Shown one piece after another: positions 13,201 to 23,699 of a stretch of DNA of 64,000 nt. Source of the stretch: Sporothrix humicola (taxonomy: Eukaryota > Ascomycota > Sordariomycetes > Ophiostomatales > Ophiostomataceae). The position numbers and the translations under genes are program-made. The DNA lies in the NCBI GenBank assembly GCA_021396245.1, contig WNYE01000020.1, forward strand, positions 248,001 to 312,000. Reading direction: 5' to 3'. The notes under the pieces were generated by a model. The model was not told the DNA's origin. It did not search any database and was given only the letters and a program-made list of their open reading frames with translations. The stretch's first letter is position 1; every line of letters begins with the position of its first letter.

Positions 13201-14569
13201 GAAGGTGCGATGCTGTGCCGCTGCCTGCCTTATGAATAAACGGAGCAATTAATACGCTGTGCATTGTGCATCTGCAAGATTTCTTATTTACACGAAGTCG
13301 GGAACTTCTGAGAAAGATGGAGATGCCTAAAATATCCAGATGCCTGGACAAAGGCCGGGCAGGCCAGTAATAATGAGGCTCTAGATTCCGCGAACAGTTT
13401 GCCTTATGGGTCTCGTTTTCTCGTTTGGGAAACAGTCGCGATTTCTTTCAACGAAAGAAAAATGAAAAGAAGCAAAGAAAATTGCCAATCTGCCAGGTGG
13501 TCCCTCATTGCAGCCCACCCTCAATTGGTTGGCAAAAGTATGCAGTCTACGACCACAAACACATGGCAGCAGGGGCGCCTGTTTTTCTTTCCTTTTTCTG
13601 GCGTCTCACTCTCACCCTTCTCATATTCTTATTTTTTTTTTTGTCTCCTTCACATTTCCCTCCTTCCTTATTCGCAAAACTCGGCCGAGGAAACGCACAT
13701 AAGATTGAAAAAGGTGATTGAGTTATTGCCATACGAAGAGTTCTCTTATCACCCCGCGGGAGGAGCAACCGAAGGTAACGGTGGGCGAGAAAACGAAACA
13801 AAACAGAACTAGGCTTTTGAAAGAATGGCTTTGCTGGCCTGTCAAAAAAGGTTCCTGCCTCTTGTCAGTCCATCCACGCAATGGAGCCAAATTGGGAAGG
13901 CCCCGCCCAATGTACAAATACACCGTACGAGTCCTTGAATTATCACCTTTGCCCTCCGCGCCGCGACAACAGAAAGCTCCCTTTCGCGAGGGCATCGTAA
14001 AGAGAAGTATCTCACGATGAAATAATCAGTACACATGTTTTCATGATATCAATCAAGAATTGAAAACACCAATAAGACTTTCTTCAAAAGTGCCGGACAA
14101 GTGCCTCCTGGCGAAACCAGGGAAAGCGCGACTCAGGGCAGCAACTGCCTACCGCCACTAAACGCGTTGTTGCCACGCTGGCACGCTGTGACAGCCTTGT
14201 GGCACACCACCTTTCAGAATGGAAAGAGCCCAAGAGCCTAAGCTCTACGTCACTGGCGTCGGCACCTCTGACCTTCGCCCGATCGAACTTCTGGCGAAGC
14301 CAGGCTGTCCTCAGTGGCGTTGAAGACGATTAAGCCGACATTTTAAGTGTGACAAGTGTCATGCTCAATTGAGAGTTGATGACAGTACTGTTTTCAATTA
14401 ATAGCAACAATTGATCTTGTTGTGTGCCGACTGCGACATTGACGACAAATTGACGCCTGGCAGCAATTGTCCGCTTCTGCATCACGAGGCTGCGACAAAT
14501 ACCCACACCTCCATTTACTCGGCTACAACCAGTACCAGACGAGACACACACCATCCCAGACCACACGGC
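10253..14569. other. Divergent spacer between the ABC transporter and SARAF genes
   Basis: This is 4.3 kb without a credible gene. From about 10540 to 10830 the plus strand is purine-rich, so the sense strand of the ABC gene is pyrimidine-rich, as expected for its promoter and leader. Open frames of up to 311 codons (10465-11400 minus, 11114-11956 plus) have leader-like composition and no recognisable domain. A small hairpin (CCTGG/CCAGG) sits near 14108-14122. I saw no tRNA. Confidence 0.6.
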
Positions 14570-15607
14570 ATGCATCTCAATGCCCGGACGGCATGGGCTA
14601 TGGCCCTGACGGCCCTGGCCACTCTGCCGTCACCGGCTGACGCGGCCTCGTCCAAGAACAACAAGAATGCCATTCTCCTGTCAAAGGTAAGCAAAGTTCT
14701 CTCTCCCCGGCCCATCGTGTATGAAGGTGTCCGTCTTACTAACTCACAAAAGGTGCAATCTTTGACGCTGCGTGGCGGCAAGATGACCACCCACCGCCGC
14801 GTGGCCGCTGTGCCCCAGTTGACCTGCAAAGCCAATCCCCAGCGCATCTGCGATCTTTATACGGTCGATACGATGCGCTGCACCAACCAGGGCAGCGGCT
14901 ACGATGCTGAGGACATCCAGTGGTCCTGCACGGCGTCGCTGCCGCCGGAGCTCAAGCTCGGCAGCACCGAAGTCGTGTGTGAAGGCTACAGCTCTGGCGA
15001 CGATCCGTATGTCCTGAAGGGAAGCTGTGCCGTCGAGTACCGGCTTGTCCTGACTGACTTTGGCGAGCAAAAGTACCCAGAGCTGGCCGGCGAGTCGCGC
15101 AGCAGTCGCTGGGGAGGAGAGGAGACGTTCAATTGGGTATTCTGGAGCGTGTTTGCAGCTGTTGTGGTGTGGATTGCCTGGGCAGCGTTTTGCGGCAACA
15201 ATGGCGCAGATGGACAGCGGAGAAACAACCGCCCTGGCGGTGGAGGATTCTGGGGCGGAGGGGGCGGCGGCGGCGGTGGAGGTCCAGGGTTTGGTCCCGA
15301 CAACGACCCGCCGCCACCGTATCCAGGAACGAAGCCGTGGGACGGAAGTCAGCAGCAGCAGCAGCAAGGATGGCGGCCAGGATTCTGGAGTGGAGCGGCG
15401 ACTGGAGCAGCAGCAGCCTACCTGGCCGGCAACAGGAACAACCGAGATAATAACCGTGGATTCTACGATGACAGGTTCGGCGGAGGAAGAAGAGGCGGAA
15501 GTACTTGGGGCGGCAGCGGTGGTGCTGGGCCGTCTTCATCGTCGTCATCTTCGATATCATCAGCCCGGCAGCCGAGCACAGGTTTTGGCGGGACACAACG
15601 GCGTTGA
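14570..15607 (+). CDS. SARAF: SARAF-type ER membrane protein (TMEM66 family)
   Basis: Exons 14570-14686 and 14753-15607 encode 323 aa. A signal peptide (about residues 1-25, ending PADAA) is followed by a lumenal domain. The family hallmark VQSLTLRGGKMTTHRR begins at the splice junction, followed by VPQLTC and spaced cysteines. One transmembrane helix lies near 165-187 (NWVFWSVFAAVVVWIAWAAFC), and the cytosolic tail is extremely Gly/Ser/Gln-rich. In animals SARAF inactivates store-operated calcium entry at the ER. In fungi the partner is unknown, so a calcium role here is inferred from the family. The 66-nt intron is a multiple of three and has no stop; the assigned splice restores the family motif next to ILLSK. 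The Gly run is encoded by G-rich DNA at about 15237-15300. The gene converges on BRE1. Confidence 0.9.
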   Translation: MHLNARTAWAMALTALATLPSPADAASSKNNKNAILLSKVSKVLSPRPIVYEGVRLTNSQKVQSLTLRGGKMTTHRRVAAVPQLTCKANPQRICDLYTVDTMRCTNQGSGYDAEDIQWSCTASLPPELKLGSTEVVCEGYSSGDDPYVLKGSCAVEYRLVLTDFGEQKYPELAGESRSSRWGGEETFNWVFWSVFAAVVVWIAWAAFCGNNGADGQRRNNRPGGGGFWGGGGGGGGGGPGFGPDNDPPPPYPGTKPWDGSQQQQQQGWRPGFWSGAATGAAAAYLAGNRNNRDNNRGFYDDRFGGGRRGGSTWGGSGGAGPSSSSSSSISSARQPSTGFGGTQRR

Positions 15608-16697
15608 TATGTTGGCATAAAAAGTCACAGTATATTGGGACGCACAGCTGCTTGAATAAACCACTACACTATTCTCATTGATAGGGCGGCACACACCCCC
15701 CTTCGTTCTGTTCTGCCTTAAAAGTACATATATTGATCCAAAATGAAACAAGATGGAAGATGAAAAAAAGTAGACCGTCCTAGGATACAAGCAACCCGGG
15801 CCAAAGTGAAAGAAGAAGTAGGCCAGTAGAAACTCCTGGACTCCTCTCCTTGAATGAACATAAAATAAAAGATGGATAATGACAGAAAGAATACAAAACC
15901 TCCATCTTTTCATCGCAACTTTCCTATCCTATCAAGAACATAGGTATGCTAACCGTACATGTCCAAGCCTGAACCAAGCCTTTTAAATGAGTGGTGCATG
16001 GGGAGAAAAAGAAGAAGAAAAAAGGCTGGATGGGTAAAAAAGTATACAGTGGAATACAAGAATGTAATAATAGTAAAAACAATGGAACTCTGGGACCAGC
16101 TTTTGCTGTCCAGAGCCATGGAAATCCCCAAGATGCAGCCCCAAATAGGTGGGACGAGCATCGTCCAGAACTCACTCCAATCTTGGATCGATCCGGGGCG
16201 ATTCGTTGTGCTTGTCAAGAGCAGGCGCCCTAGAAAGACAGTGATCGTGGGTAATGGTGCAATTTGTTAGGTAAGCATAGCGATTGCTCCAGATATAAGT
16301 GATGATAGTATGGCAAGAAGCCCAGCGCCCGTGCTCGACGATCGGTGGATATCTGGGCTCCAGCCTAGACCTTGGCGAGGTATTGCATCGGCCGTTGTGC
16401 TCATCGTCGAAATTGGTCCAGTCTAGTTACAGGCTAGTTGTCGGGAAATAGTCCGGTGGGCATGCGCGAGTATCTCGGCAGCCATTATTATCATAGCCCG
16501 ATCGGCACGGCACTGAAGGCTGCTGCCGAATGGTATCGGGCGGGAAGTATGTTGTTGGTCGGGTTGTAGGGTAATGTGAGATGGGCAGCCGAAAGCACCA
16601 GGCGCGGCGCGGCATTTGGGCTCCTCTGACGTTTGTTGATTTCGTCCAGGATTCTTCAAGTTGTCATCCGGCTTGTAAGCAGCCGGAAACAAAAATC
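15608..16697. other. Convergent spacer between SARAF and BRE1
   Basis: This 1.1 kb gene-free spacer holds the 3' UTRs of two tail-to-tail genes. An AATAAA element for the plus-strand gene is listed separately. No credible reading frame was seen. Confidence 0.7.
15655..15660 (+). terminator. Candidate polyadenylation signal of SARAF gene
   Basis: An exact AATAAA lies 48 nt after the SARAF stop codon on the sense strand. The spacing fits a poly(A) signal, but fungal signals are degenerate and no transcript end is known. Confidence 0.5.
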
Positions 16698-19408
16698 TTA
16701 AAAGTGAGCCGACATCACATCCATCTTGTCAAAGGCCTTGTTGCATGTCGGGCACTTGCGCATCCGGTTGCTCAACCGTGCATCAATGCACGTTTGGCAG
16801 AAGACGTGTCCGCAGGTCTTGATGATGGCGTTCTTGAAGTTGTGGCGGCAGACCGAGCACAGGGCGAATTTCTGATCTGTTGTTAGCAAAAAGCTCACAA
16901 AATATGCCTCAAAACATAAGTAGGGCGAGCAACTCACTCTCAGCATCTCCTCCTCTTCGGAGGAGTTGGCGAGGCACTTGGACTTCCAGCTGTCCCGGTC
17001 CTTCTGCACATGGGTCAGACGGGCCTTGAGCTTTTCGTACTCGACTTCCTGGTTGGCGCCGTGCTCTCTCATTGCCGTGTTCGCGGCATCCTTTTGCTTC
17101 ACGAGGTTGGTCAGCTCGGCAATCTGAGCCTTGCTGGACTCGAACCGCCGTGCCACATCGGCATTGGTCGCCTTGAGCTGCCGGCTCTCCTCCACAATCG
17201 TCGTGTTCGACTGCCGGAAATCGGCCAGCTGCTTTTCAAAGTTGCTCAGCAATGACCGGCTCTGCGCCTCGGCTTCCTTGAGGGATGCGATGATCTCAGA
17301 GCTCTTGCCGTTCTGGTGCCGCAGGGCACGAATCTCCGAGATCCGGATGTCCATATCCTTGCGTGCCGCAAAGTACTTTTGGTCAGCCTTGGCCTTTTCC
17401 AGCGTCAAGACGGTCACGCGCTCCTCCAGTGCCGTAAAGTCCATGACCTTCTTTTGTGCCAAGCCGATAGCCTTCTTATATGCCTTCTCTACAGATGGCA
17501 TCTCGTTCTGGATCAGAACAAAGTCCTTCTCCAGCTTCGCAAACCGTTCACGCAGCTCTTCGGGTGAGAGCGCCTCCAGCTCTGCCTTTGGTGTGGTCGT
17601 GTCGGCACCCTCCGCAGGCCGTAGCCGCCCGAGCTCGCTCTCCAGTGCTGCTATCCGGTCTTCCTTGGCGGCCACCAGCTCCTTCAGGTGCTCAAATGCC
17701 GTCCGTTCCTGGTCCTGGCTGGCCTTGCGAATCTGCACATCGGCAACCAGCTCATCGCGAGCGGACCGGATCCGCGTAAGATCCTGGTCTTTTGTTTGAA
17801 TCTGGTCCTCCAAATCGCCTGCGACACCCTGAGCCTCAGCGTCGAGCTTGGTGCGGAAAGCTGTCCGGTCCGTTTGCAACTTCTCAATCTCCTCGCGCAA
17901 CTGCTTGTTGGCGGACTCGAGGTGATTTGTCCGCTTGATCATGTCTTCGTTCTGGCTCCGTACTTGCTTGAACAGGTCTGTCCGTGCATAGTCTTCCTCG
18001 GTGACGTTCTCCTTCTTAGAGCGGAACGTCGTGTTCTCCTCCTGTAGCGTCTTGATCTCGCCGAGAATCTTATCTAGCTGCTCCTTCTGCTTGTTGATGA
18101 CTGCTAGCGATTCGTCGTACTTGCCTTGTAAGGCATCAAGGCTGGCCGTGTTTGCTGCAGGTTGGTCGGAACTGCCGTTTTCGACAGGTGCTGGGCGTGC
18201 CGTGACGTTTGCGAGAGCCTTCTCCTCCATCTTCTGCACCTGCGCGCTGCGCATCCTGTCTATCCGCTTCTCCGCCTTGATATAGCGCAGGGTTGCGGTG
18301 TCGAGTTGTTGTGAAATGTCCTCCTTGTCGGTCTCCAGGCGCTCCAGCTTGAGCGCATAATCCTTTTGCAAAGCCAGCATTTGCTTGATTTGCGTTTCCA
18401 GCTGGATAACTTCTGGCTTAACGCCTTCGCGGACACCCGACAGCCGATTAAGCAGGGCCTCCAACCGGGTCTTGACAAGCTTCGTCTTCTCGCCGATATG
18501 CTTCTGAAAATCGCGGCTGTCCTTAAAGCTCAGTGCAGAAGGATATGGGAATTCTATCGAGGACGCAACATTAGTCAAGGTGCCAACAACACGGTGGGGA
18601 AGGGACCGACCTTCGGTCGCCATATGTCGGTATGCAATCTCACCTTTCGAGTTTGGTTTTGTTGATACAGTGCCTTCGCATAGCAGTTCGACTTCTTGTA
18701 GTAACTGGGTGCCGGGTCAGTGTCGCGTCCGTGACCAGCCAAAATACACATATGGTTTGGAGATTGCTTACCTGAAGCACCCATGCGTCGGCGATGCGGA
18801 TGTGGTCATCGTGATATGTCGAGCGTTTTTGTATTTCCTCGATCCTTGCTTCTAATGTGGCGTTTTCTCTTTTGTATTCATTCATCTGGCGGAGGATAGC
18901 GTCTTTTTGAAAGTCCTAGATTGAGGAGGAGTCAGCAATTGTCCAGCAGTTCATTTTCAGGTATACACCGGTGCGTTGGGGCTTGGGCTGTTTGCGCGCG
19001 TCATATGTTCATGTCGGCAGGATAGTATATAGATGATGGGAGTGGATCGAGATGAATCCACGACGATATCAAACAGAACGCGCGTCTCGACGGGGAAGAA
19101 AGCGCGTCCAGCATGACGACATCATGGCAGATCAAGGAGACTGGGTGATGTCTGCGCTTGGGAATTGAGATGTGACGAGTCGCGTGGTGTCGTGTGACGG
19201 GGGAAAAGCTTACCTCGAGCCATGCTTCGTCGCGGTATTCGCCGTTGGGGTCTTCCTTGACCTTGCTGGCGCCGCCATTCACGGCCTGCCGCTTGCTTGG
19301 GGGCGCATATTCGTCGGTGTCGGCAATGGCCGGCCTCTTCCTGTCCTCCATCTTGACGACGGCGGACGGACGAGTCGGCACGGCGGAGGGTGAGGTGGCA
19401 ACCGGCAT
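16698..19408 (-). CDS. bre1: BRE1 E3 ubiquitin ligase (histone H2B monoubiquitination), RING finger
   Basis: Five exons: 19408-19214, 18915-18772, 18704-18644, 18553-16938 and 16871-16698, giving 729 aa. The N-terminus carries MEDRKRPAI...PPSKRQAV, a basic patch typical of fungal Bre1. Most of the protein is predicted coiled coil. The C-terminal C3HC4 RING has Cys677, Cys680, Cys692, His694, Cys697, Cys700, Cys712 and Cys715, so all zinc ligands are present. BRE1 works with the E2 Rad6 to monoubiquitinate H2B in the nucleus, upstream of H3K4/K79 methylation. The last intron (66 nt) is open in frame; I placed its acceptor after GATCAG because this joins MLR to KFALCSVC as in homologs, whereas the earlier CAG would shift frame. 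Two in-frame ATGs exist (19408 and 19351, the second in a better context), so the first 19 residues are uncertain. It shares a 1.4 kb divergent promoter region with BDP1. Confidence 0.94.
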
Positions 19409-20804
19409 GAGAAGGAGAGGATGTGAGAAAGGGGTGTGAGAAAAAGAGTGACGCAGGCGACAAACGCCGGCCGAAAGGCCAGGTAAAAGGGAGAAATAGA
19501 GAGTCGAGATGGAGAGACGCAATCTGCGATGTGAAATAAGGATGAAAGGGGGGGCCTTTGAGCGGCGTTGCGAAGGGAGAAGAGGGTGAAATGGCGAGGA
19601 ATTGGAGGTCAAAAAGGAGAGCGATCTCGAAATGCACGATATTCGATGATCAGAGCGAAATGCGCGAAAAAGAAAAGAGATCACGAGATAGGGGAAGAGT
19701 CCTGGCGCATTCAACCAGGGCACGGCGTAGGCGCACGCATAGGCAGGTCGTGTATGCGAGATGAATGCGGTTGAAGCGTGCCAGGAGGCGAGTTTGTTGA
19801 GGCAAAAGTCGGGGGAGAAAGGACGTTGGTGATGGGGGGAAGGAGACTGAAATTTTGGCGAGTTGAAGACAGCCACAGAGCGAAAAACCCAAAACGAGCT
19901 AGAGCCAAAGGCCAAAGGCAAAATCCAAAGGGATCAAAGCAGCAGGAACAGGGAGAACGGGAAAAGTGGGTCACGTTCTGGGATTGGCTCACAGAGACAC
20001 TAGTCCGGAAAGAGCCAACGCGATTCTTTGGCAAGTGCGGCTTATCGGGGGTGGGGCCAGCAATACTGCAGGCAAGAGCGTGCTCCAGGGGCTACAGGGG
20101 GCTTGCAGGATATCGAGAAGACGAATGCTTCGAGCCCTGACTGTTGGCATCGCTAGAAGGGCTAGAATTCCAAAACGTTGAAAGCTACTGGAATCGAACA
20201 AACTCGGCGTCGAAAGTTGGCGCAGTGCTGCAGTCAGCACGAGGCGGCCATTGGGATCGCGCTGCGCCAGGCTGATGGATGGATGTGCAGAGTCACGTGC
20301 ATGCCCGCTTTAGTGCATATCCTTCGAGCCTCCAGAAGGCTGGGAGAAATGAGCAAACCCCAATCTAGACGACAAAGCCGTGCAGAACAACCAATTGGCC
20401 AAACAGGGCGCAAGCGAATCGCAAAAGGTCTTGTCGCATCGACAACAAGACGGAGACAGACAGAGTGACAAGATACCGTCGGGCCCCAGCAATCGATCGG
20501 CTGCATCCAGTCCCCATAAATACTCTGTATCACGACGCTTAGCCTTTCCAGGAGCGCTGCAGTGGTCACCGCCTTCTGTATTCTCCCGGCAAAAAAAAGT
20601 AAAAAAAATACAGGCAAGAGCGCCCCAGAAAACCGTTCCTGCCGCGCCCCGCCAGACCGCGCTGCAAACAAACACAGAAGCGGCAAACAGAACAAATCGA
20701 AGAAACGACAAAACACGCCGACTCAAGACTCGCAATCGCATGCTCTCCCACCGCCTCCAAACCCACGCTCACCCGGGCCCTGCGATATATTCTGAGCCCT
20801 TACG
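19409..20804. promoter_or_regulatory. Divergent promoter region of BRE1 and BDP1
   Basis: This 1.4 kb separates two head-to-head genes. The plus strand is purine-rich from about 19420 to 19960, giving a pyrimidine-rich leader for BRE1. A short ORF (20740-20808) ends on the BDP1 start codon and is listed separately. Nothing else gene-like was seen. Confidence 0.65.
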
Positions 20805-20808
20805 ATGA
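20740..20808 (+). promoter_or_regulatory. Upstream ORF (22 codons) overlapping the BDP1 start as ATGA
   Basis: An ATG at 20740 opens a 22-codon frame whose TGA (20806-20808) overlaps the BDP1 ATG (20805-20807) in the sequence ATGA. If the mRNA starts upstream of 20740, ribosomes translating this frame would terminate on the BDP1 start, a stop-start arrangement that can allow reinitiation. The overlap is seen directly; translation and a regulatory role are inferred. Confidence 0.55.
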
Positions 20809-22961
20809 GTTCCATGTTCAAGAAAAAAGGCGGCCTCGCCTTCAAACCCAAGGCACCAGTGCGGAGACCGGGTGCAGGAGCGACAACTTCGACGCCTTCT
20901 GCTTCGGCCGCTGCCCAGGTTGCAGCCCGGCCTTCAAAGGCCCCGACACCTTCACAGGACTCTGCTGCTGCCCCAGCCGCTTCCTCTGTACAGCCTCCGC
21001 AAACCACACAAGATGCCGGGCCGGCCCCAACACCACCACCAACAGCTCCCACTTCAACAGAACCAGTCACATCTTCTAAAGACTCACAACCACCACCGGG
21101 TGCTCGAACCAGGCGGCAATCGACCTATGCCGCAGAGTCAGCGACGGCCGTACCACCGACTCCCCCATCCACACAGACAACAAGAACAAGAGCAACAAGA
21201 GGAAAGACAACCGAGACACAGCCGCAAAGCGATCGAGAGTCAGTTGTCGGGTCTGCTGATAAAGCCACCGCGGCACCGTCGACAAGCGAAACAGGAGCTG
21301 CAACCGAAGCGGCAGCCAGGAAAACACGTAGTGCCGCTACCGCGACACCGAGCCAAACTCAACCAAGTGTCGAGACAGTCGTAGCAGAACCTGCCGCTAC
21401 TCCGGATGTGGATGCCACACCTGCTGCTCCTACAACAACAGCCCCAAAGACAGGCCGGCCAAGGGCAGCCGACAAAGCAGCTGCTGCAGCCGCAGCCGCC
21501 ACAGTCGGTTCCAGCACCCCTTCAACACAAGGCGAGTCTTCTTCAGCAGCAGCCACACCTGCGGAAGGAAGCACAGAACCTGCGGCACCACCAAAGAAGC
21601 GGAAATATACGAGGAGAAAGCCGGCTGGGGCGGCCACAACAGGTGCCGAGGGCCAGGAGGGCAGCGCCGCACCACGGCCACGTGCAAGTAGAAAACGGGC
21701 AGCGGCAAGTGCTGATGGAGGAGTGGTGGCATCTATCGAAACGTCAGCCGAAGGCACACCGGATGTAGCGGCTGACGCTGCAGCGGCCACAGCTGCACCA
21801 AAACGCACCCGCAGAGAGCGGTCGCTGACGCCCGAGGATGCAGAGACACGCACCATCGACCACCGGGAGCTCAAGATGGAGGACCTTACCAAGGATCTGC
21901 GCATCGGCAAGAAGTTCAGTCGACACGATGAGCTGGTTGACCGCCTGCGCGAAAAGCGGCGGCTGTACCGGCGCGAGCGGCTGTTGAGCAAGAAAAACCA
22001 AGGCCAGAACGGTGGCCCGCTGTCGACAAACAACAGCAGCCGTGACGGATCTGTCCTTGACGACGAGGCCGGCGGAAACAACACTGCAGCAGCCGTCATC
22101 GCCAACGCTCCTAATGGCAGCGAGGCGGCCGCCGCCGCAGCGTCTGTGCTCGCAGCAGCGACGAACTCGATGGCTAATGCCAAGTTGAAGTCGTCGCAGG
22201 CTGTGACGGGCCCGCAGTTCGAAATCATTGACGGTGCCATTGTCGTCAACCAGGCATCCCTGGTGCACGATCGCCACGCCGCTGCAGCTGCTGAGGCGGG
22301 TGAGCTCGAAGAGGTTGAGGAAAACGACTTTACGCGCCAGACTACGTCCAACACCTACCTAAAACCCGGCAAGCTGCGTGGGCCCAATGCATGGACCGAG
22401 GCTGAGACGGAGCTCTTTTACCGTGCCCTCAGCATGTTTGGCACCAGCTTCGACCTCATCTGCAAGTGGTTCCCAGGCAAATCACGCCGTCATATCAAGA
22501 TGAAGTTCAACCGGGAGGACAAGGTGAACCCTCAGCGCATCACAGAGGCTCTCGTAGGCCAGAACAAGGTAGCCATTGACGTCGACGAGTACATGGCACG
22601 CACGGGTGTTACTCTGCATGCGACAGAGACGATTGATGCCGAGTACGCGCTGCGGCAGGCCGAGCACGATGCCGAGCAGCAGCGCATCGTCGACGAGCAA
22701 GCCGAAGCACTGCGCAAGAAGCGCGAGGCACTATTTGGCCCGCGCAATGGCGGAACCGTCGGCAGTAGTGGGAACAATGGCGCTGCCAACTCTGACGGGA
22801 AGACTGGTGGTTCTGGTATTCGCGGCAGTGCGGTTGGAGACGACAATGTCATTGATGAGACAGATATGGTTCCGGCGGGCAAAGGGCGCCGGAAAGGGAA
22901 AGCTGGCCGTGGTGGCCGCAATGGCCCCCGGCAGCCAGCAGCAAGTGGCTTTGGTATCTAA
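20805..22961 (+). CDS. bdp1: BDP1, TFIIIB B'' subunit (Pol III initiation factor) with SANT/Myb domain
   Basis: One uninterrupted exon of 718 aa. The start MSSMFKKKGGLAFKPKAP is typical of fungal Bdp1, which supports the ATG at 20805. Residues of about 15-340 are Ala/Thr/Pro/Ser-rich and disordered, with a basic segment (KKRKYTRRKPAG). A charged segment LTPEDAETRTIDHRELKMEDL comes before the core. The SANT/Myb domain at about 527-585 has AWTEAETELFYRALSMFG and then FPGKSRRHIKMKFNREDK, the diagnostic Bdp1 signature. With TBP and Brf1, Bdp1 forms TFIIIB, which recruits RNA polymerase III to tRNA and 5S genes. The C-terminus is Gly/Arg/Lys-rich. It is divergent from BRE1 and convergent on RAD23. 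The N-terminal half is compositionally biased, which also creates long antisense frames that should not be called as genes. Confidence 0.95.
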   Translation: MSSMFKKKGGLAFKPKAPVRRPGAGATTSTPSASAAAQVAARPSKAPTPSQDSAAAPAASSVQPPQTTQDAGPAPTPPPTAPTSTEPVTSSKDSQPPPGARTRRQSTYAAESATAVPPTPPSTQTTRTRATRGKTTETQPQSDRESVVGSADKATAAPSTSETGAATEAAARKTRSAATATPSQTQPSVETVVAEPAATPDVDATPAAPTTTAPKTGRPRAADKAAAAAAAATVGSSTPSTQGESSSAAATPAEGSTEPAAPPKKRKYTRRKPAGAATTGAEGQEGSAAPRPRASRKRAAASADGGVVASIETSAEGTPDVAADAAAATAAPKRTRRERSLTPEDAETRTIDHRELKMEDLTKDLRIGKKFSRHDELVDRLREKRRLYRRERLLSKKNQGQNGGPLSTNNSSRDGSVLDDEAGGNNTAAAVIANAPNGSEAAAAAASVLAAATNSMANAKLKSSQAVTGPQFEIIDGAIVVNQASLVHDRHAAAAAEAGELEEVEENDFTRQTTSNTYLKPGKLRGPNAWTEAETELFYRALSMFGTSFDLICKWFPGKSRRHIKMKFNREDKVNPQRITEALVGQNKVAIDVDEYMARTGVTLHATETIDAEYALRQAEHDAEQQRIVDEQAEALRKKREALFGPRNGGTVGSSGNNGAANSDGKTGGSGIRGSAVGDDNVIDETDMVPAGKGRRKGKAGRGGRNGPRQPAASGFGI

Positions 22962-23699
22962 AGCCAGGATGCTTGCCTGGACGCTGCAATATTGTTGGCA
23001 GCTTGTACATTTACTGTTTATTTTTATTAGTAGCACACGGCAGCAGAGACCAGGATGGCTCTGACTGCTTTCGGATTTCTGATTTCGATACCCGCATTTT
23101 CTCTTCGTCAAATATCTATCTTCATTTTTACAGGTTCATTACAATTGCTGCGTGACTGTCATTCACTTAATGAGCAAATGCACTCACTTTATGGAACACT
23201 TCGCAAGTTACTGACTGCTTAAACACGCATGAAGTTACTGTGACAAGAATCAGAGAAAAAAGAACATAGCATAATAACGCCCAGGGACATAGATAGTCCA
23301 GAGCTGTCGAGACATAAAACTAGTAAAATTAAACATAAACATGCTTCCCTCCAGTGAGCGACCTCTTGGCCAACGGGCCGACCGTTGGCTTTTAGGAGTA
23401 GAAAGGGAGAAGGAAAGCAGAAAAGGCCAATCCAATATAGGCCTTTCACTCCTGGCTCATCCATGCTGTGCGAGTGGCGCACTTCATCGTGTATTCTCTC
23501 TTGTTTTGGTCCGATATGATGGGCACCTTGTTGAGTGTTGGGTTGTTTTGTTTTTAGGGTGTTTCGTTCATTTCCCGAGATCCAAATTTGGCTCACCACC
23601 ACCGCCACCTGATGTTGGGTATTTCGCACCGACTACCATCCTTGTTGCATGTCTCTCTCGTCCGTCAGAGTCGACAAATCGCAGCGTCGCCTTCGTTTA
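22962..23699. other. Convergent spacer between BDP1 and RAD23
   Basis: A 738-bp gene-free spacer between two tail-to-tail genes, presumably both 3' UTRs. No credible reading frame or motif stands out. Confidence 0.7.

Noticed and set aside
16876..16937. Earlier acceptor in BRE1 intron 4 as main site
   Set aside because: It shifts the frame and destroys the RING; noted as a possible alternative only.
18554..18643. MATEGRSLP as an alternative BRE1 start
   Set aside because: This sequence lies inside an intron with a good branch point; splicing it out gives the expected BRE1 N-terminal region and joins exon 3 to EFPYPSALSF.
21359..22354. 331-codon minus-strand frame opposite BDP1
   Set aside because: Antisense shadow of an Ala/Thr/Pro-rich coding region; low-complexity composition.
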